Below are positions 21,664-33,524 of a stretch of 64,000 bases of DNA, piece after piece; position 1 is the first letter of the stretch, and each line of letters starts with the position of its first letter. The stretch covers positions 1 through 64,000 of the forward strand of contig WNNJ02003241.1 of assembly GCA_012934845.2 (NCBI GenBank). The letters run 5' to 3'. A model generated the notes under the pieces. It did not search any database, was not told the origin of the DNA, and saw only the letters and a list, made by a program, of their open reading frames with translations. The position numbers and the translations under genes are program-made. Source of the DNA: Pomphorhynchus laevis (taxonomy: Eukaryota > Acanthocephala > Palaeacanthocephala > Echinorhynchida > Pomphorhynchidae).

Positions 21664-23377
21664 GACAATCCATCGAAAGGCAGCTCTCGCTAATATATCA
21701 CGCATTTGTCCCTCTATGTCTACTATACTACACAATTTTTACGATAACCCTTCAAATTTTTCAACTGGTGATAGTTTCATCAAATCCCAAGAGGGATTTA
21801 CGCAAGGTGACGTACTTGCTATGCCAGCATTTGCCGTAGCAACCCTGCCATTATTGTTGAACATTACTGAGGAGTTTCCTAACATCAACCAATTCTGGTA
21901 CGCGGATGATGGCAATTTAATCGGCGAACCTGTGCAAATTTACAAGGCTTTCAAATTCTTGTGTGACTACGGCCGTGCTTTCGGATTTCATGTCAACAGC
22001 AACAAATGCGTTCTACTAACTAGTCCCGAAAATGCAGATAGTACCCGCAAACTTTTTAATGAAACGGGAATCGACATTGTTGTCGATGGCACATTAGTAC
22101 TCGGTGCTCCTATTGGAACAGATGATTATATAAATAAAACTACGGAACAAAAGATCTCTAATTATTGCTCATTAGTAAATCGTCTTGCTGACGTGGGTAT
22201 TCTTGATTTGCAGATAAGCTATACTAGTATGACCAGATCGCTTCAGCATAAATGGATTCACTTGCAAAGAACCACAAACTGTTCAATTGGTAGTTTCGAT
22301 GATCTCTATGACACCATTCAGAAGCGTTTTGATAAGCTTTTTAATTTGAAATTGCCTGACGACGATTATTTATGGCCGTTATTTACCCTTCCGATAAGAC
22401 TAGGTGGTCTAGGTATTGCTGACCCACGTTTTACTGCGATAGAAGAGTTTAAAAGCTCAAAAGATATATGCACTCCTTATTTAAATGGCTCATACGGTGT
22501 GGACTTAAGGACTGAACAATCCAAACGCATTGCCCTTATAGGCACTTCAAAGATTAATCTTCAAAAGTCATTGCTTAGAGATCGAGTAGCTAATGTTGGT
22601 GACAATTTGTTACGTATTATGGAACATCTACAAGTCAAAGGTGCCTCGTCATGGCTCTTCACATATCCTACGAGTGATCATTGGACTCGAGTTAGCAATG
22701 TAGAATTTCGTGACGCACTTGCAGCTCGATATCATAGACTACCACTAGACGCGCCCTCTCATTGCCCCTGCGGTGAACATAATTCTCTGGCTCACTCACT
22801 TACCTGTCCCACCGGAGGTCATCCATCGATAAGACATGATTCAATTCGTGATATATTTTCTAAAACCTTGACAGAAATATGTGATAATGTGCAAAAAGAG
22901 CCAACACTACTGCCAGTAAATTCTAGTATTCATTTCGAGCGCATATCTACATCTCGCGCTCATGATGCACGTTTGGATATCGCCTGCTGTGGTTTTTATG
23001 GAAGTCGTTCGGAGCGAACTTTATTTGATACTTGCGTTTTTAACGTTTTCGCTCCGTCCAACCTTTCGAAATCCGCTGGGGCTGCTTTTACATATCACGA
23101 AACACGTAAATTCGCTAAGTATCAAGAGAGAGTAACTGCCATAGATAGGGCGAATTTCGCACCTATCGTGTTATCATGTTTCGGTGGAGCAGTAAAATCA
23201 TCTGCACAATTAATTCAGAGAATTGCACAGAAGATGGCAATAAAAAACAATCATTCCTACTCAGAAGAATTGACAAAACTACGGTCAAAGATTGGAATTC
23301 AGTTGGCTCGTTCAATTTCGATGTGTATTCGCGGTCCTCGTTCTGCTCGACATCGACCTGCAAACTCAATGAACTAA
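21664..23377 (+). CDS. RLE element 1, RT and endonuclease domains
   Basis: Long open frame (to 23377) after the inserted block: RKAALANISRICPSM, motif B EGFTQGDVLAMPAFAVATLP, catalytic YADD at 21899-21910 (FWYADDGNLIG), then a long thumb and connector, a zinc-binding pattern CPCGEHNSLAHSLTCP with RHDSIRD, and a restriction-like endonuclease with ARLDIACCGF and LFDTCVFNVFAPSNL. The R(L)D and DT/DV acidic pair correspond to the PD and D of R2-type endonucleases. The 5' half of the RT is interrupted, so this part alone is not functional. The 3' side ends in an A-rich tract at 23400-23460. Confidence 0.8.
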
Positions 23378-23380
23378 AAT

Positions 23381-23470
23381 TTATAGTATAACTGTATTTG
23401 TTTTTTTTTTCAAAAAATCAATTAAAAATAAAAAAAATAAAAAAAAAATATTTGTAAATAATAATATTCG
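23381..23470. other. 3' tail of RLE element 1
   Basis: T-rich then A-rich tract ending in ATATTTGTAAATAATAA. Element 2 also ends with ATTTGTAAAT. It probably includes the element 1 terminus and the target into which element 2 inserted. Confidence 0.5.
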
Positions 23471-25719
23471 ACAAGCATCCAGAGCCTGCATTACTTGACG
23501 AAGATGCCATCCTTTCTTCCCCCTTGAAAAACGATACAGTCTTCCATCCGATAGCATTCCACTCGATTGACGCAGATTCAATTATCACGGCTGCTTGTAG
23601 AATGAGTGGTGGAGCAGGCCCATCTGGCCTTGATGCGAAGGCATGGATCGCAATGCTATCTACGTTTGGAACTGAGTCGCGAAATCTAGCGGATGCACTG
23701 GCTCTCTTCTCAAAGCATTTGACAACTTGTAAAATACCTAAAACTTCGATGGAGGCTTTTACCACAAGCCGACTAATTCCACTAAGCAAACTTCATGGCA
23801 TTCGTCCAATAGGTCTCGGGGATGTCTCCAGAAGAATTATTTCGAAGGCCATACTCAAAGTTGTTCAGCCTCAGCTGCAACACGCATGTGGTTCTATACA
23901 ATATTGTGCATCACATCGGGCCGGAACTGAATGTGTTATCCATGCTCTGAAAACACATCTTTCTAATGAGAACAACATACTTCTCACCATCGACGCGGAC
24001 AATGCTTTTAATCGCATTAATAGAAAATTGGCTTTACGTAATATGCCTTATATTTGTCCAGCATTATCAGTCGTATTGTCAAACTTGTATAGAGATCCTA
24101 CTCGAATGGCTACAGGAAACGAATACATATGGTCTTCAGAAGGATTTACACAGGGTGATGTTTTTTCAATGGCTGCTTTCAGTGCCGCAACGCTACCATT
24201 AATATACCGGCTTATAAAAAAATGCCCCAATGTTGAACAATTATGGTATGCTGATGATGGTAATATGGTTGGTCCGCCTAGTATGGTTAAGGCGGCTTTC
24301 AAAATGTTAATGTTGCTTGGTCCGAAGTATGGTTTTTACATCAATCCCGAAAAATGTAAAATCTACTCTAACGGATATGACAGTACATCGCTACAAACAG
24401 AATTCAGTGACACCAATATTCCGATAATGGAAAACGGTGTGAAAATTCTCGGTTCCCCGATCGGTAAATACGCTTACGTTAAGCAGTTTGTATCATCATT
24501 TGTGCAGGATATATCGAATTCCATTGAACGGTTGGTAGATATGGGTGAACTCGATGTTCAGGTTGCATATACGGCTTTTATCAGATCAATTCAGCACAAA
24601 TGGTCGCATCTCCTGAGGACTTGTGCATCTTCTGTAGATTGGATTGGTCCTCTGTCTGAAAGAATAAAAATGATGATATCTAAGCTGTTTAATATCGATC
24701 TTACAAGTGATGAATTTATATGGAGAACGCTTTGCCTCAGTTACAGGGACGATGGCGTAAGTATACGTGATCCTTCAGCATTGGTTCAATCGGAATATGA
24801 ATCATCTACTTCCCTATGCGCTCCATGTTTGGAAGGTTACTCCGGCGAATCACTAAAAGGAAAACAAGATACGATAATTAAACTAATCCGCGCTCAAAAT
24901 ATCTCCCGTTGTAAAATTAATCGCAATAATATTCTCGATAATTGCAATCATTTATTGAGAAGGTCAATAGAACACTCGTCAGTCAAAGGTGCATCATCAT
25001 GGCTTTCAGTTTATCCATCGCATGAAAGGAATTCAAGGCTAAGCAACGATGAATTTCGAGACACTATGGCGGCGCGATACGGTTTTCTTCCAAAAAGCGC
25101 TCCGTCCTATTGTCAATGTGGTACAGTAAATTCTCTGGCGCACTCGCTTTCGTGTTCACTTGGTGGACTTCCATCTATAAGACATGACGTGGTACGGGAT
25201 TTCTTAGCATACACGCTTACTGAGATATGTCCATCTGTACAAATCGAACCTCGACTGGCGCCTGTTTCTTCAAATGTAACTTTCTTGAAACAAACAACTA
25301 CTAAGGATAAAGAAGCGAGATTGGACATATCATGCAACGGATTGTTTGGTGACAAGACGGAACGTACTTTAATAGATGTTTGCATTTTTAATGCGCTCGC
25401 GCCGTCGAATTTATCAAGGAATCCGAGTGCGTGTTTTGAGTATCACGAAAGCCGAAAAAGAAATAAATATCTAGAAAGAATAACCGAAATTGAAAGAGCA
25501 TATTTCATTCCTATTGTGTTGTCGAACTCTGGAGGTGCAGGTAAGGGCACGGAAAGTCTTCTGAAAAAAATCGCGAATACTATCGCCGAAAGAGCAGAGG
25601 TTAAGTATTCGGATGTAATTTCAACGCTGCGTTGTAGAATAGGCATCCGTCTCGCAAGGATGGTATCCCGGTGCATTAGAGGATCCAGATCGGCGTTTCA
25701 TCGTCCAGTTTTTGCATAA
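23471..25719 (+). CDS. RLE element 2, 5'-truncated open RT-endonuclease frame
   Basis: Open from about 23471 (HPEPALLDEDAIL) without an ATG at the true start; the first methionine lies downstream. Domains: MSGGAGPSGLDAKAW, GIRPIGLGDVSRRIISKAIL, motif A LLTIDADNAFNRINR, motif B EGFTQGDVFSMAAFSAATLP, YADD at 24247-24258, thumb, zinc pattern CQCGTVNSLAHSLSCSLGG with RHDVVRD, and endonuclease motifs ARLDISCNGLFG, LIDVCIFN and KRNKYLERITE, whose Lys may complete a PD-(D/E)XK site. It ends VSRCIRGSRSAFHRPVFA. No frameshift or stop, so it is recent. It differs clearly from element 1 in sequence, so they are two families standing head to tail. Confidence 0.85.
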
Positions 25720-26014
25720 CTACACATACAGATAATTATTTTTTTTGAATTGACAAATAGGGCCCATTAGAGGGTTACCTTTAATTTTATGTTTTACTAA
25801 TAAAGAAAATAAATTGAAAAAAAAATTATTTGTAAATTATAGTCTCACACTTCCTTCAATAGAGAGTAAAACATATACATCAATCGAGAGTTAAATAATA
25901 ATTATAGTAATACAAATTTATTTAATGTGGCAAATGCGTACAAGCTGTACGCTTACAAGTCCACAAACAAAAATGAGAAAGTCAAGCAGATAAATTGTTA
26001 AAATAATAATAATA
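25720..26014. other. 3' end of RLE element 2 and a LINE tail
   Basis: 25720-25840 is the element 2 3' untranslated end with AATAAAGAAAATAAA and an A-rich tract. 25918-25975 contains, in inverse orientation, a tail with GTGGCAAATGCGTACA and TACGCTTACA, like the 3' end of the CR1-like LINE at 8283-8335. It is therefore a minus-strand LINE 3' fragment. Confidence 0.55.
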
Positions 26015-27668
26015 ATACAATGCGCTGATAACACTGTCATGCTTGGACAGTGACAATGACCAACTAAATGCTCCATTTTCATTGCCCGAATTGGAACTTG
26101 CTCTCTTTTCTATGTCTAATAATAAGGCGGCCGGCCCGGGCCAACTTTGTGTTGAACAAATTAAAGATTCCTTTTATTTATTATCGAGTTATTGGCTACA
26201 TTTATTCAATTGTATCCTATACGGTTATCAAATGCCGGTGTCATGGAAGCAAGCTGTAATAAAAATCATGTATAAGGGTAAAGGGGATATAAGTGATACC
26301 AACTCGTACCGTGGAATTGCCCTGCTAAACCATACCTATAAATTTTTGTCCACTCTTATAACCAATCGATTATCGAAACACCGTGATTATCTGTTGCCGC
26401 CAGAACAATTTGGTTTCCGACCTCACCGATCAACGGTGGATGCAATCAAGGTAGTTCGTGAACAAGTGTTATTACAATTCGAACGCAAGAGTCATTTATA
26501 TGCTATCTTTGTTGACTTTAAAAAAGCCTTTGATTCGGTTAATCGAGAAATACTCACCCGTAAATTGTCGATGGATTTCCGGATATCTGGTCGTATGCTC
26601 AAACTCTTAGGCAATATCCTCTATGCCAATTCATTAAATGTCTTCGACGGACTTACTTCATCAGACACAATAATTGCTAGCCGCAGTGTGATGCAGGGAG
26701 ATCCGCTCAGCCCTATCCTTTTCTCTGTTTATATCCATGATTTGCCGTCTCATCTGAGAAACGAATGTCAAACTTCAAGTTCTGTTCTTTACGCGGACGA
26801 CTTAGTTATTCTAACGAAAGATCTGGAATCGGCTCAAAACGTAACCACTGCTCTAGCTAACTACTGTTCAAATAATCTAATTGAAGTCAATATCGATAAA
26901 ACAAAGGTAGTAAAGTTTCGTAAAGGTGGCAGATTGTGCTCACATGACGAGATTAGTTTAAACAGCAGGAAGGTAAAGTTCAGTAATCAATACACGTATT
27001 TGGGGATGCTATTGACAAGTAGGTGGTCTTTTAAGCTTCATATCGAAAAGAAATGTGCGAAAATCGTCATAGCCACTTCGCGAGTTAAATGTTTAGGTAA
27101 GCTTTCCTTTGGTGGTGCTCTTCAGTATTTTCATGTCATGCTTCTACCGATTTTGTCGTACGCGCTTTCAGCAATCTGGACGGACCTCACGACGGCTAAT
27201 TTTGCGCAGATCGACAAATGTAAAGGCAGATTCATTAAGCGTGTTGTAGGCGTCTCTCCAAAGTGCTCGACGACTGCGGTTTATGTTTTATCTAAAGTCG
27301 AGTTATGTACGGAGTATTTACGAAATATGATCGGAGCACAAGATACGGTACATTATATTCAAAATAAAAAAGACTTTACAGATAAGGTTAGCAAGCTAGA
27401 TCATCATCTGTACACTTCACCAGTTAATACGCAAACGAGTTGGCAGTCTCCGTGTGCTTCTAAACGCCCCCTCGTTTGGAGGGTTTCTTTACACGGATAT
27501 CACGACAAGTTTTGTTGCACTCGCATACCTGTCCATAAACGTGGAGTTTCGTGTGTGTGTTTTTTCTGTGGTGATAGATGTGAGTCTTTATCCCACGTAT
27601 TTGAGTGCCCGGTGTTAGCGCAAAAATCTTTGAAGGAGATCGATAGGTTAAGTTTACGGCTAACCTGA
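26015..27668 (+). CDS. LINE reverse transcriptase, 5' truncated
   Basis: Open frame of 541 codons from 26043, also open back to about 26015, without the upstream AP endonuclease. RT motifs in order: NNKAAGPGQLC, IMYKGKGDISDTNSYRGIAL, EQFGFRPHRSTVDAI, motif A AIFVDFKKAFDSVNRE, motif B SVMQGDPLSPILFSVYIHDL, YADD at 26790-26801 (LYADDLVILTK), KTKVVKFRKG and YTYLGMLL. The C-terminus has a zinc-knuckle-like CFFCGDRCESLSHVFECP. APE-type LINE, clade not assigned by eye. No stop or frameshift. Related relics lie at 47.4 and 55.1 kb. Confidence 0.85.
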
Positions 27669-27817
27669 TAAACCTGCTACATTTCTTTTGCCTGTTGGGA
27701 ACTAGCGGTGGACTATCAAATATTGATATTATCTCAAATGAAGTCGTTGCACAATGTTTTATTTAATTTCTTTCATTTGGCCAAGTCGAGAGACGCAGTG
27801 CCCTAATAAATTTCCTC
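27669..27817. other. LINE 3' untranslated sequence
   Basis: No poly(A); it ends near CCCTAATAAATTTCCTC, where PLE-N sequence begins in inverse orientation. Confidence 0.4.
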
Positions 27818-28140
27818 TACATTATTATTAGTATTTAATGAAAAACATTTGTTTGTCGTATTACTTACGATACAATTATTATTTATAACATCACAAACTA
27901 TACAATTTTTTCTGTTACATTTAAAAGATCTAAAATTAAAATCATTAGTACTTACGTATTTTTCCAATATGGTTGAGTACATGTAATTTTAAGTCATAAT
28001 TTTTAACGTTGCTTTTTCGGTGTCGCCACCTATTTTAGTTGACTCAGACTAAACTTACAACGGGCCATCCAGCAGCATCTGACAGGGGGCTGCCCTGCTT
28101 AAGGCGGTTGCAGGCTGGAACAAGATCTATAAAGATCTAC
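27818..28140 (-). mobile_element. PLE-N 5' end in inverse orientation
   Basis: Reverse complement of 59085-59400 with few differences. It includes the GC-rich 5' untranslated block (28020-28110) and the start of the cysteine-containing N-terminal frame (KCNRKNCIVCDVINNNCIV), and is cut just before the GIY-YIG motif. It is the only second copy of the PLE-N 5' end in the window. Confidence 0.8.
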
Positions 28141-28570
28141 CACCTTCACTCCACGCGCTACGCGACCTAGCTATTGGCCATTACCTGGTCTCTTAAACGT
28201 GATCACGTGAAGCAGTTTACATTTTAAAGTGTAAACACCTTGGGATGCAAACTTCTCCCTTTTTTGAGATTAATCTCAAACAATATCTATAAAGATTTAC
28301 CACCTTAACTCCAAGCGCTACAAGACATGGCTTTGACCATTACCTGGTCTCTTAAACGTGACATTAACATATCCTAAAACATTATTTCAGTATTAATTCT
28401 ACAAAAGAATTTTTAGAACAGACAAAAGGAATAAATTTTCATAATATAAATACATACGATTTTAGTACGCTTTATACAAATCTAGATTTAGCAGATATAA
28501 ATAAAGCATTAGAAAAATTTAATGAAACCTGGCTTCGGCCATTACCTGGTTTTTTAAACTTGATCACGTA
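28100..28570. repeat. PLE-N 5' subrepeats and a RT fragment
   Basis: ATCTATAAAGAT, CTACCACCTT and CCATTACCTGGTCTCTTAAA recur at about 28121 and 28278 (spacing near 157 bp), with a third partial copy near 28530. Between the last two lies a plus-strand PLE-N RT piece (28385-28525, STKEFLEQTKGI, TYDFSTLYTNLDLA). The subrepeats look like tandem promoter or untranslated units of the 5' end. Confidence 0.6.
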
Positions 28571-29375
28571 AAGTTATTTAAATACTAATTTCTTCGTTCC
28601 TGTGAAATATGTTTACGGACATTATATTTTACTGACCAAGATGACTGTCATCAAAAATATCAAATATATATTTACCATTTCTGTATCGGTCGCATATTAG
28701 TTGTATACTTGGATAGAATTTGATTAAAATCTTTTTACAAATTTCATATTTGGTAACCATAGTGAATACGTTCTTGTTGCAGTTTTACTCTAGTTCTATA
28801 TAAATCTGGTGTAATTTGCACGATATAATTGACATTCAGTTACCTATTCCCTCAATTACATCGTGAAAAATTGCATGTTATTAAATTATATAATTTATTT
28901 ATAATTTTGATTATTTCTGCTGATATACTTTCAAAAGAATAATGAGGATATAATCCATTTTTGAATATAATGTAATCCAGCATTTATTTTGCTGTCATAT
29001 TAATTGTATATTTCGTCGACCCAACACATCGAAACAACCTAATAGTATTATTTTTGAAATCTATGCCTCGTTAATGTTATCAACATATTTATGCGACTAT
29101 TATGATTGTCGTTTTATAGCTACATCATCTATTACGCGAGGATAATTCAATATATATTTTAAAAATATGAAAATACTGGGTTATAATATTATAATTTAGA
29201 TAATGATATTCTCAATTTTTAAATTTATAGTTCAAAATATGTATCTTCAGTCAAGTGATCTGATAGGTTTAATTTTACTGGCAAAAATGGCCGTATCGAT
29301 GTATCAAATAAATATTTATCATTTCTGTATAATTGGATATAATTTGATTAAAATCTTTTTACAAACGCTGCCGTC
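28571..29375. repeat. Diverged tandem duplication, unknown content
   Basis: 28622-28760 and 29265-29370 share TTTTACTG, TATCATTTCTGTAT-type and TTTGATTAAAATCTTTTTAC words in the same order, about 630 bp apart. Small frames inside (29203-29406) have no recognisable features. Confidence 0.45.
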
Positions 29376-29747
29376 TTTATTAAGAAGAAACTTCTTTGAA
29401 GGATAAACGACAAGGGTTGCTCTCTAGTAAGATAAACTAATTTCGAAAACGAAACTTTGAGGGACAAGCAAAAGAAGAACTTAAGAAAATTCTATTTTAT
29501 TCAATCAATTTGCTCAAAATTCTAAATAGACAAATCTTGACAAATAGCCGATAACTCATTTATAACCCTTAGCAAATGCAATCATTATATTATAATTATA
29601 ATATATAATTATAATATATTATAATAAATTTTATATATAATTATAATATAAAAAAGTGTATATAAAGAAGTATATATAAAGAAGTATAATATAAAGAAGT
29701 ACAACACTTTTTGTGCCAAGTGAATGGATACGAAAGAAATTCATCAC
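29376..29747. other. AT-rich 3' flank of the FAS1 gene
   Basis: No gene. 29590-29700 has ATTATAATATA runs and three copies of a GTATATAAAGAA-like unit. Confidence 0.5.
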
Positions 29748-29753
29748 TTTATT
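29748..29753 (-). promoter_or_regulatory. Putative polyadenylation signal
   Basis: AATAAA on the minus strand, 54 nt after the stop codon of the FAS1 gene, a suitable position for cleavage shortly downstream. Confidence 0.55.
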
Positions 29754-29806
29754 GTGTTAACATACGTGCTTAGTCTATATATAATCTAACAATGTAAAAG
29801 TATTAG

Positions 29807-31186
29807 TTAAAATAGTGAAAAAAATGATTGAAATATATCGTTCAACATGGAAGAAACACCTGATTGCATAACAGCAGTTGGATATCTGTCCACACAATGC
29901 ACAATTCCGTTTATACTAACAAGGTTAGGATGTGTGACTTCCGCCTGGCCAATATAGATTTTAGCTACATTTGGTAAAGTGTGCACTTCGTATAAATCAT
30001 GCGACAGCGAATTCAATGAGAATGATTCTTCATCAAAAGGATTGATACAGTTTTTTCCAAATACGATAAATCTATTCATTGCACTCGTTAGTTGATATTT
30101 GTCTATATCGTCGCGCAAAACGTATTCTTCATCTGACCCCTTTGTTGTAATGAACTTCATCAATTCTGAAATGTTCTTAAACGCTTTATCATCAACGGCT
30201 ATAACCGTGCTTGCATGATCTGAAGTATTATACTTGACATATGCATCATACAATATTTTAAAGAGCTGATGTTTTCCCGTGCTCTTTAGAGCCTCGCTTA
30301 TGTTTCCAAACGAGGCCGGGATTTGTGATGTAGCAGGGAATATATCACCATCCCATAATGTAACTGAATTCTGTAGATCTATCGGTACACAATTTGCATA
30401 CATCTTTCTAGGATTATATGCATTATCTGCTGTGATCGTCGTAAATTCCGGTATGAGACTTTTGTTAGTTGAATTAGGAGGGTAAGCAATTAAAACATGA
30501 CGTTTGATTTCTTCGTTAGTGTAGACTGTTTTTGAACTTATCGAGGGTGGAAGTAACACACTTATAAACGAGCCTTTTGGGACATTTTTTGTGATATTGC
30601 TATTCACAAATGCTTTATAAAAAGCACTATTATTACCATCGGTTTTCAGATAGCTTAATATCGATCGAACATTAGTCGGCAATTTTTCAATTTCATCGAC
30701 AAGATGAACGATACCATTCTTAGTAACAATATTCTTTTCAGTGTTCGAAATTCTGTATCCCTTGAAGTAAAAGGCTTCGTCACCTTCCTGATCAACTTTC
30801 TTTTCAATACACATCGATGACTCTGTATTATCATTTAAACATATAGCTTTATCTCTTATTTGCAAATAATGACACATAAACTCGATTCTGTCATTGTCGT
30901 CTTTGAACTCATTCCATGAGTCTATTACTTTATCTATAGCGTCGTTTGTTGGAATGAAAAACGTTGAAACAACATTATTTAAGTTGGCCGAATACTGCAC
31001 TCCGCTGTTTTTGTTCTCACTTTGAATTAGCAAGCTAGAGACATACGACAAATTCGGATTGCTTTTTATGTAATCACTTATATCTGGGGTGGATAACTGG
31101 AAATTAGTTTTAGCTGTATGTACGATAGAGTTATTTAAAGTATAGTTGTTAATCGCAATTAAAGGTACGCAGTTAGCATAGTAAAC
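29807..31186 (-). CDS. EMI-FAS1 protein, exon 6 (FAS1 domains 1 end to 4)
   Basis: Terminal exon of a secreted adhesion-type protein (whole model 705 residues, exons 46683-46909, 37618-37764, 36049-36143, 35849-35988, 34101-34229 and this one). It codes residues 247-705. The acceptor is TTTTTGTACAG at 31187. It contains the end of FAS1-1 (YYANCVPLIAI, NNSIVHT), FAS1-2 (STFFIPTNDAIDKVIDSW, ITKNGIVHLVDEIEKLP... split here as KNGIVHLVDE), FAS1-3 (FISVLLPPSISS, KMYANCVPIDLQ) and FAS1-4 (STVIAVDDKAFKNI, SINGIVHCVDRYP). The NCVP and NGIVH boxes are FAS1 hallmarks. It ends SMLNDIFQSFFSLF with no GPI-type tail. EMI plus four FAS1 domains is the layout of TGFBI, periostin and midline fasciclin, extracellular matrix or cell-surface adhesion proteins. 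FAS1-3 is the most divergent. Confidence 0.8.
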   Translation of the reverse strand, partial: VYYANCVPLIAINNYTLNNSIVHTAKTNFQLSTPDISDYIKSNPNLSYVSSLLIQSENKNSGVQYSANLNNVVSTFFIPTNDAIDKVIDSWNEFKDDNDRIEFMCHYLQIRDKAICLNDNTESSMCIEKKVDQEGDEAFYFKGYRISNTEKNIVTKNGIVHLVDEIEKLPTNVRSILSYLKTDGNNSAFYKAFVNSNITKNVPKGSFISVLLPPSISSKTVYTNEEIKRHVLIAYPPNSTNKSLIPEFTTITADNAYNPRKMYANCVPIDLQNSVTLWDGDIFPATSQIPASFGNISEALKSTGKHQLFKILYDAYVKYNTSDHASTVIAVDDKAFKNISELMKFITTKGSDEEYVLRDDIDKYQLTSAMNRFIVFGKNCINPFDEESFSLNSLSHDLYEVHTLPNVAKIYIGQAEVTHPNLVSINGIVHCVDRYPTAVMQSGVSSMLNDIFQSFFSLF

Positions 31187-31745
31187 CTGTACAAAAACGT
31201 CTTCAAATAAGAAAATAAATTAACAATATTATACACAAATTAAACGATATAAATAATTTATTTTTTATATAAAAAATAACAAACGCAATTACAAAAATAA
31301 TTCATATTTTAACATATTTATTACTGAACTAACGCATTACTTTTCAAAATTGAACAAAGTATATCTGATTATAAGTGACATTTAGATAAGTTATTAAAAT
31401 GCGTCAATTTTATAAAATTGACGTAAGATATTTCTTAATTTTATACAAAATTTATATTCAACAAATATAAATTGTTTTATAAATTGATAAAACAATTTAT
31501 ATATATTTTTATATCTATTTTCAATTTATATATTTATATCTGTTGTATATATTTTTATATCTATTTTCAATTTATATATTTATATCTGTTATATATATTT
31601 TTAAAAATTTTTGTTAAAGTTGATTTTGAAAATTATAAATAACAAATACTGTTTCGAATAGGGAAAGAATAGAGAAAAACACAATTTTTATTAAAGTATA
31701 ATATTAAAATATACTGTATATTAAAGAATTAGTATCACTGCTAAA

Positions 31746-31900
31746 TGATTGAAACCTTCATGAGTTGATGATCAATACGCTGAATGATTGACATCATAAT
31801 GAATTGATGCTTAATACGCAGAATGATGAAATCTTCATGATTTGTCGCTTAATACGCAGAATGATTAAATCCTTCATAATTTGCTGCTCAATATGCTTGC
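31746..31900. repeat. 39-bp tandem repeat, four copies
   Basis: Four 38-39-bp units beginning AATGATTGA or AATGATGAA and ending AATACGCAG-like. Units 2 and 3 are most alike; the last ends in AATATGC. It lies within intron 5. Confidence 0.8.
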
Positions 31901-32864
31901 CCCTTGATGGATTTTAATAAAATATGCACACAATAGTCACTAGTATGAGACATATTATTAAAATCATCGGCTATTTTCTCATAAAATAGTGAGAAATATA
32001 TTATACCAAAGTATATTTCATATTAATTCAAAGTAGAGTGTAATAGCGGTAAAACTAGTCAAGATGGAAGGTAATAACACTTCTATCATGCGCTGATTCC
32101 AGCATGCTGCGTTTCCCTTCAGCAACGCACAACTTAGTCATGTGAAATACGTGGCGGCTCGAGGATCATTTGCTAACGAGATCGGCATTCTATGGATTCT
32201 TCACAAGGAAGCAGCGGTGCTTGATCCGACAGCGCCAAGAGTCTCGATTCGTAGCGGAAGGAAGGTGGAGAGGGACGAGGCTAAACACTTTATAAGAAGT
32301 CCAAACACTTTATATAATACTTGAAAGTTTATTTTTGACTGACGAGATGTCATTAAATTTCAACTTTATTCGATACACGTGAAAAAAATTTCTAAAACAT
32401 TTTAGTCATGACATTGAAATTACATTAGCTATATTATTGGATCCACTGCGTGTCGATTAAGCAATGATTTCGGATAAATACTTTACTATTAATATGGAGA
32501 AGACGATGCTCATTCAGTTATTGATAATTGCCTTGATGATTGTCATTCAATATTGTGAAATTCACACAAACTTAATTGAACGGATGCTATTAATTGATGA
32601 GTTTGGTAATAAACTGTGGCAATCAGCGTCATCGAAAATTCACTTGTAAATATGCAAAAATAAAATTGGATTTAATGTAGAATTAAATCCATTTAGTTCG
32701 CGACCACCACTAAGCTTTATCTGCTTTGACAATCATATTTTTTAGGGTATACCAGAGACGTGATGTCAGAATCAAGTTAATATATAAATGAACGTATACG
32801 ATACTAATTTCGAGAAACGTAAAACGTATTTTGAACAAACCAACATATAACGTTAATAGTTGCT

Positions 32865-33310
32865 AAAGAATTATTGGAACTAGATCAAAGTAAAGAGGAA
32901 ATTTTTTGATATTTCGCTAACTACTGTTACTAAAATTACTAAAGTAATTCTCTGAAGATGCTAACAGAAGTTAGCGAAATATCAAAAATAATTTATTCTT
33001 TCCTTTGATCCAGATCCAATAATTATTTAAAAATTTCATGCTTTCTTTGATCCAGCTCCAATAATTATTCATCCAATAATGGATCATTATCAACTATTTA
33101 AAATGAACATATGGAGCTAATAACATAAAAGAAGCTAAACTCTGTTAGCTACCCTCTGTTAGCTAACAGAGGTTAGTATCTTCAGAAAATTACAATTTGA
33201 TAAATAATTATTGGAGTTGGATCAAAGGAAAGAAGAAATTATTTTTGATATTTCGCTAACTTCTGTTAGCATCTTTAGAAAATTACTTCAGGTAATTTTT
33301 GAACTTCATT
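32865..33310. repeat. Cluster of hammerhead-like small repeats
   Basis: A decayed minus copy (about 32908-32935) faces a full plus copy (core 32952-32983). A rearranged copy follows at 33150-33200 and a minus copy at about 33248-33282. Outer blocks CTTTGATCCAGCTCCAATAA and its complement delimit the units; one detached outer block is at 33040-33065. Confidence 0.8.
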
Positions 33311-33524
33311 GACTGTGAAAGATGGAAGTTTAAATGTATATTTAAGAAATTCAATTAAGTTATTTCAATTAAAATCAAATTAGTATTTATTGATCATGAT
33401 CCAAACAGCAATAACCGATGGTCATAATATCTATTCAGTTTAGATAACAGTATAATGGATTAAACTTCATTGACTGTTGAATATATTCAAAATCGTTTAA
33501 GATTGAGTTTGTAGAGAATGGTAT

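Noticed and set aside
31746-31900. CRISPR-like array
   Set aside because: The repeats are contiguous without unique spacers and are imperfect; this is an ordinary tandem repeat in an intron of an animal gene.
32464-32649. Small ATG frame with a hydrophobic segment (MLIQLLIIALMIVIQ)
   Set aside because: It could be a signal peptide, but hydrophobic short frames are expected in DNA this AT-rich, and no further support is visible.
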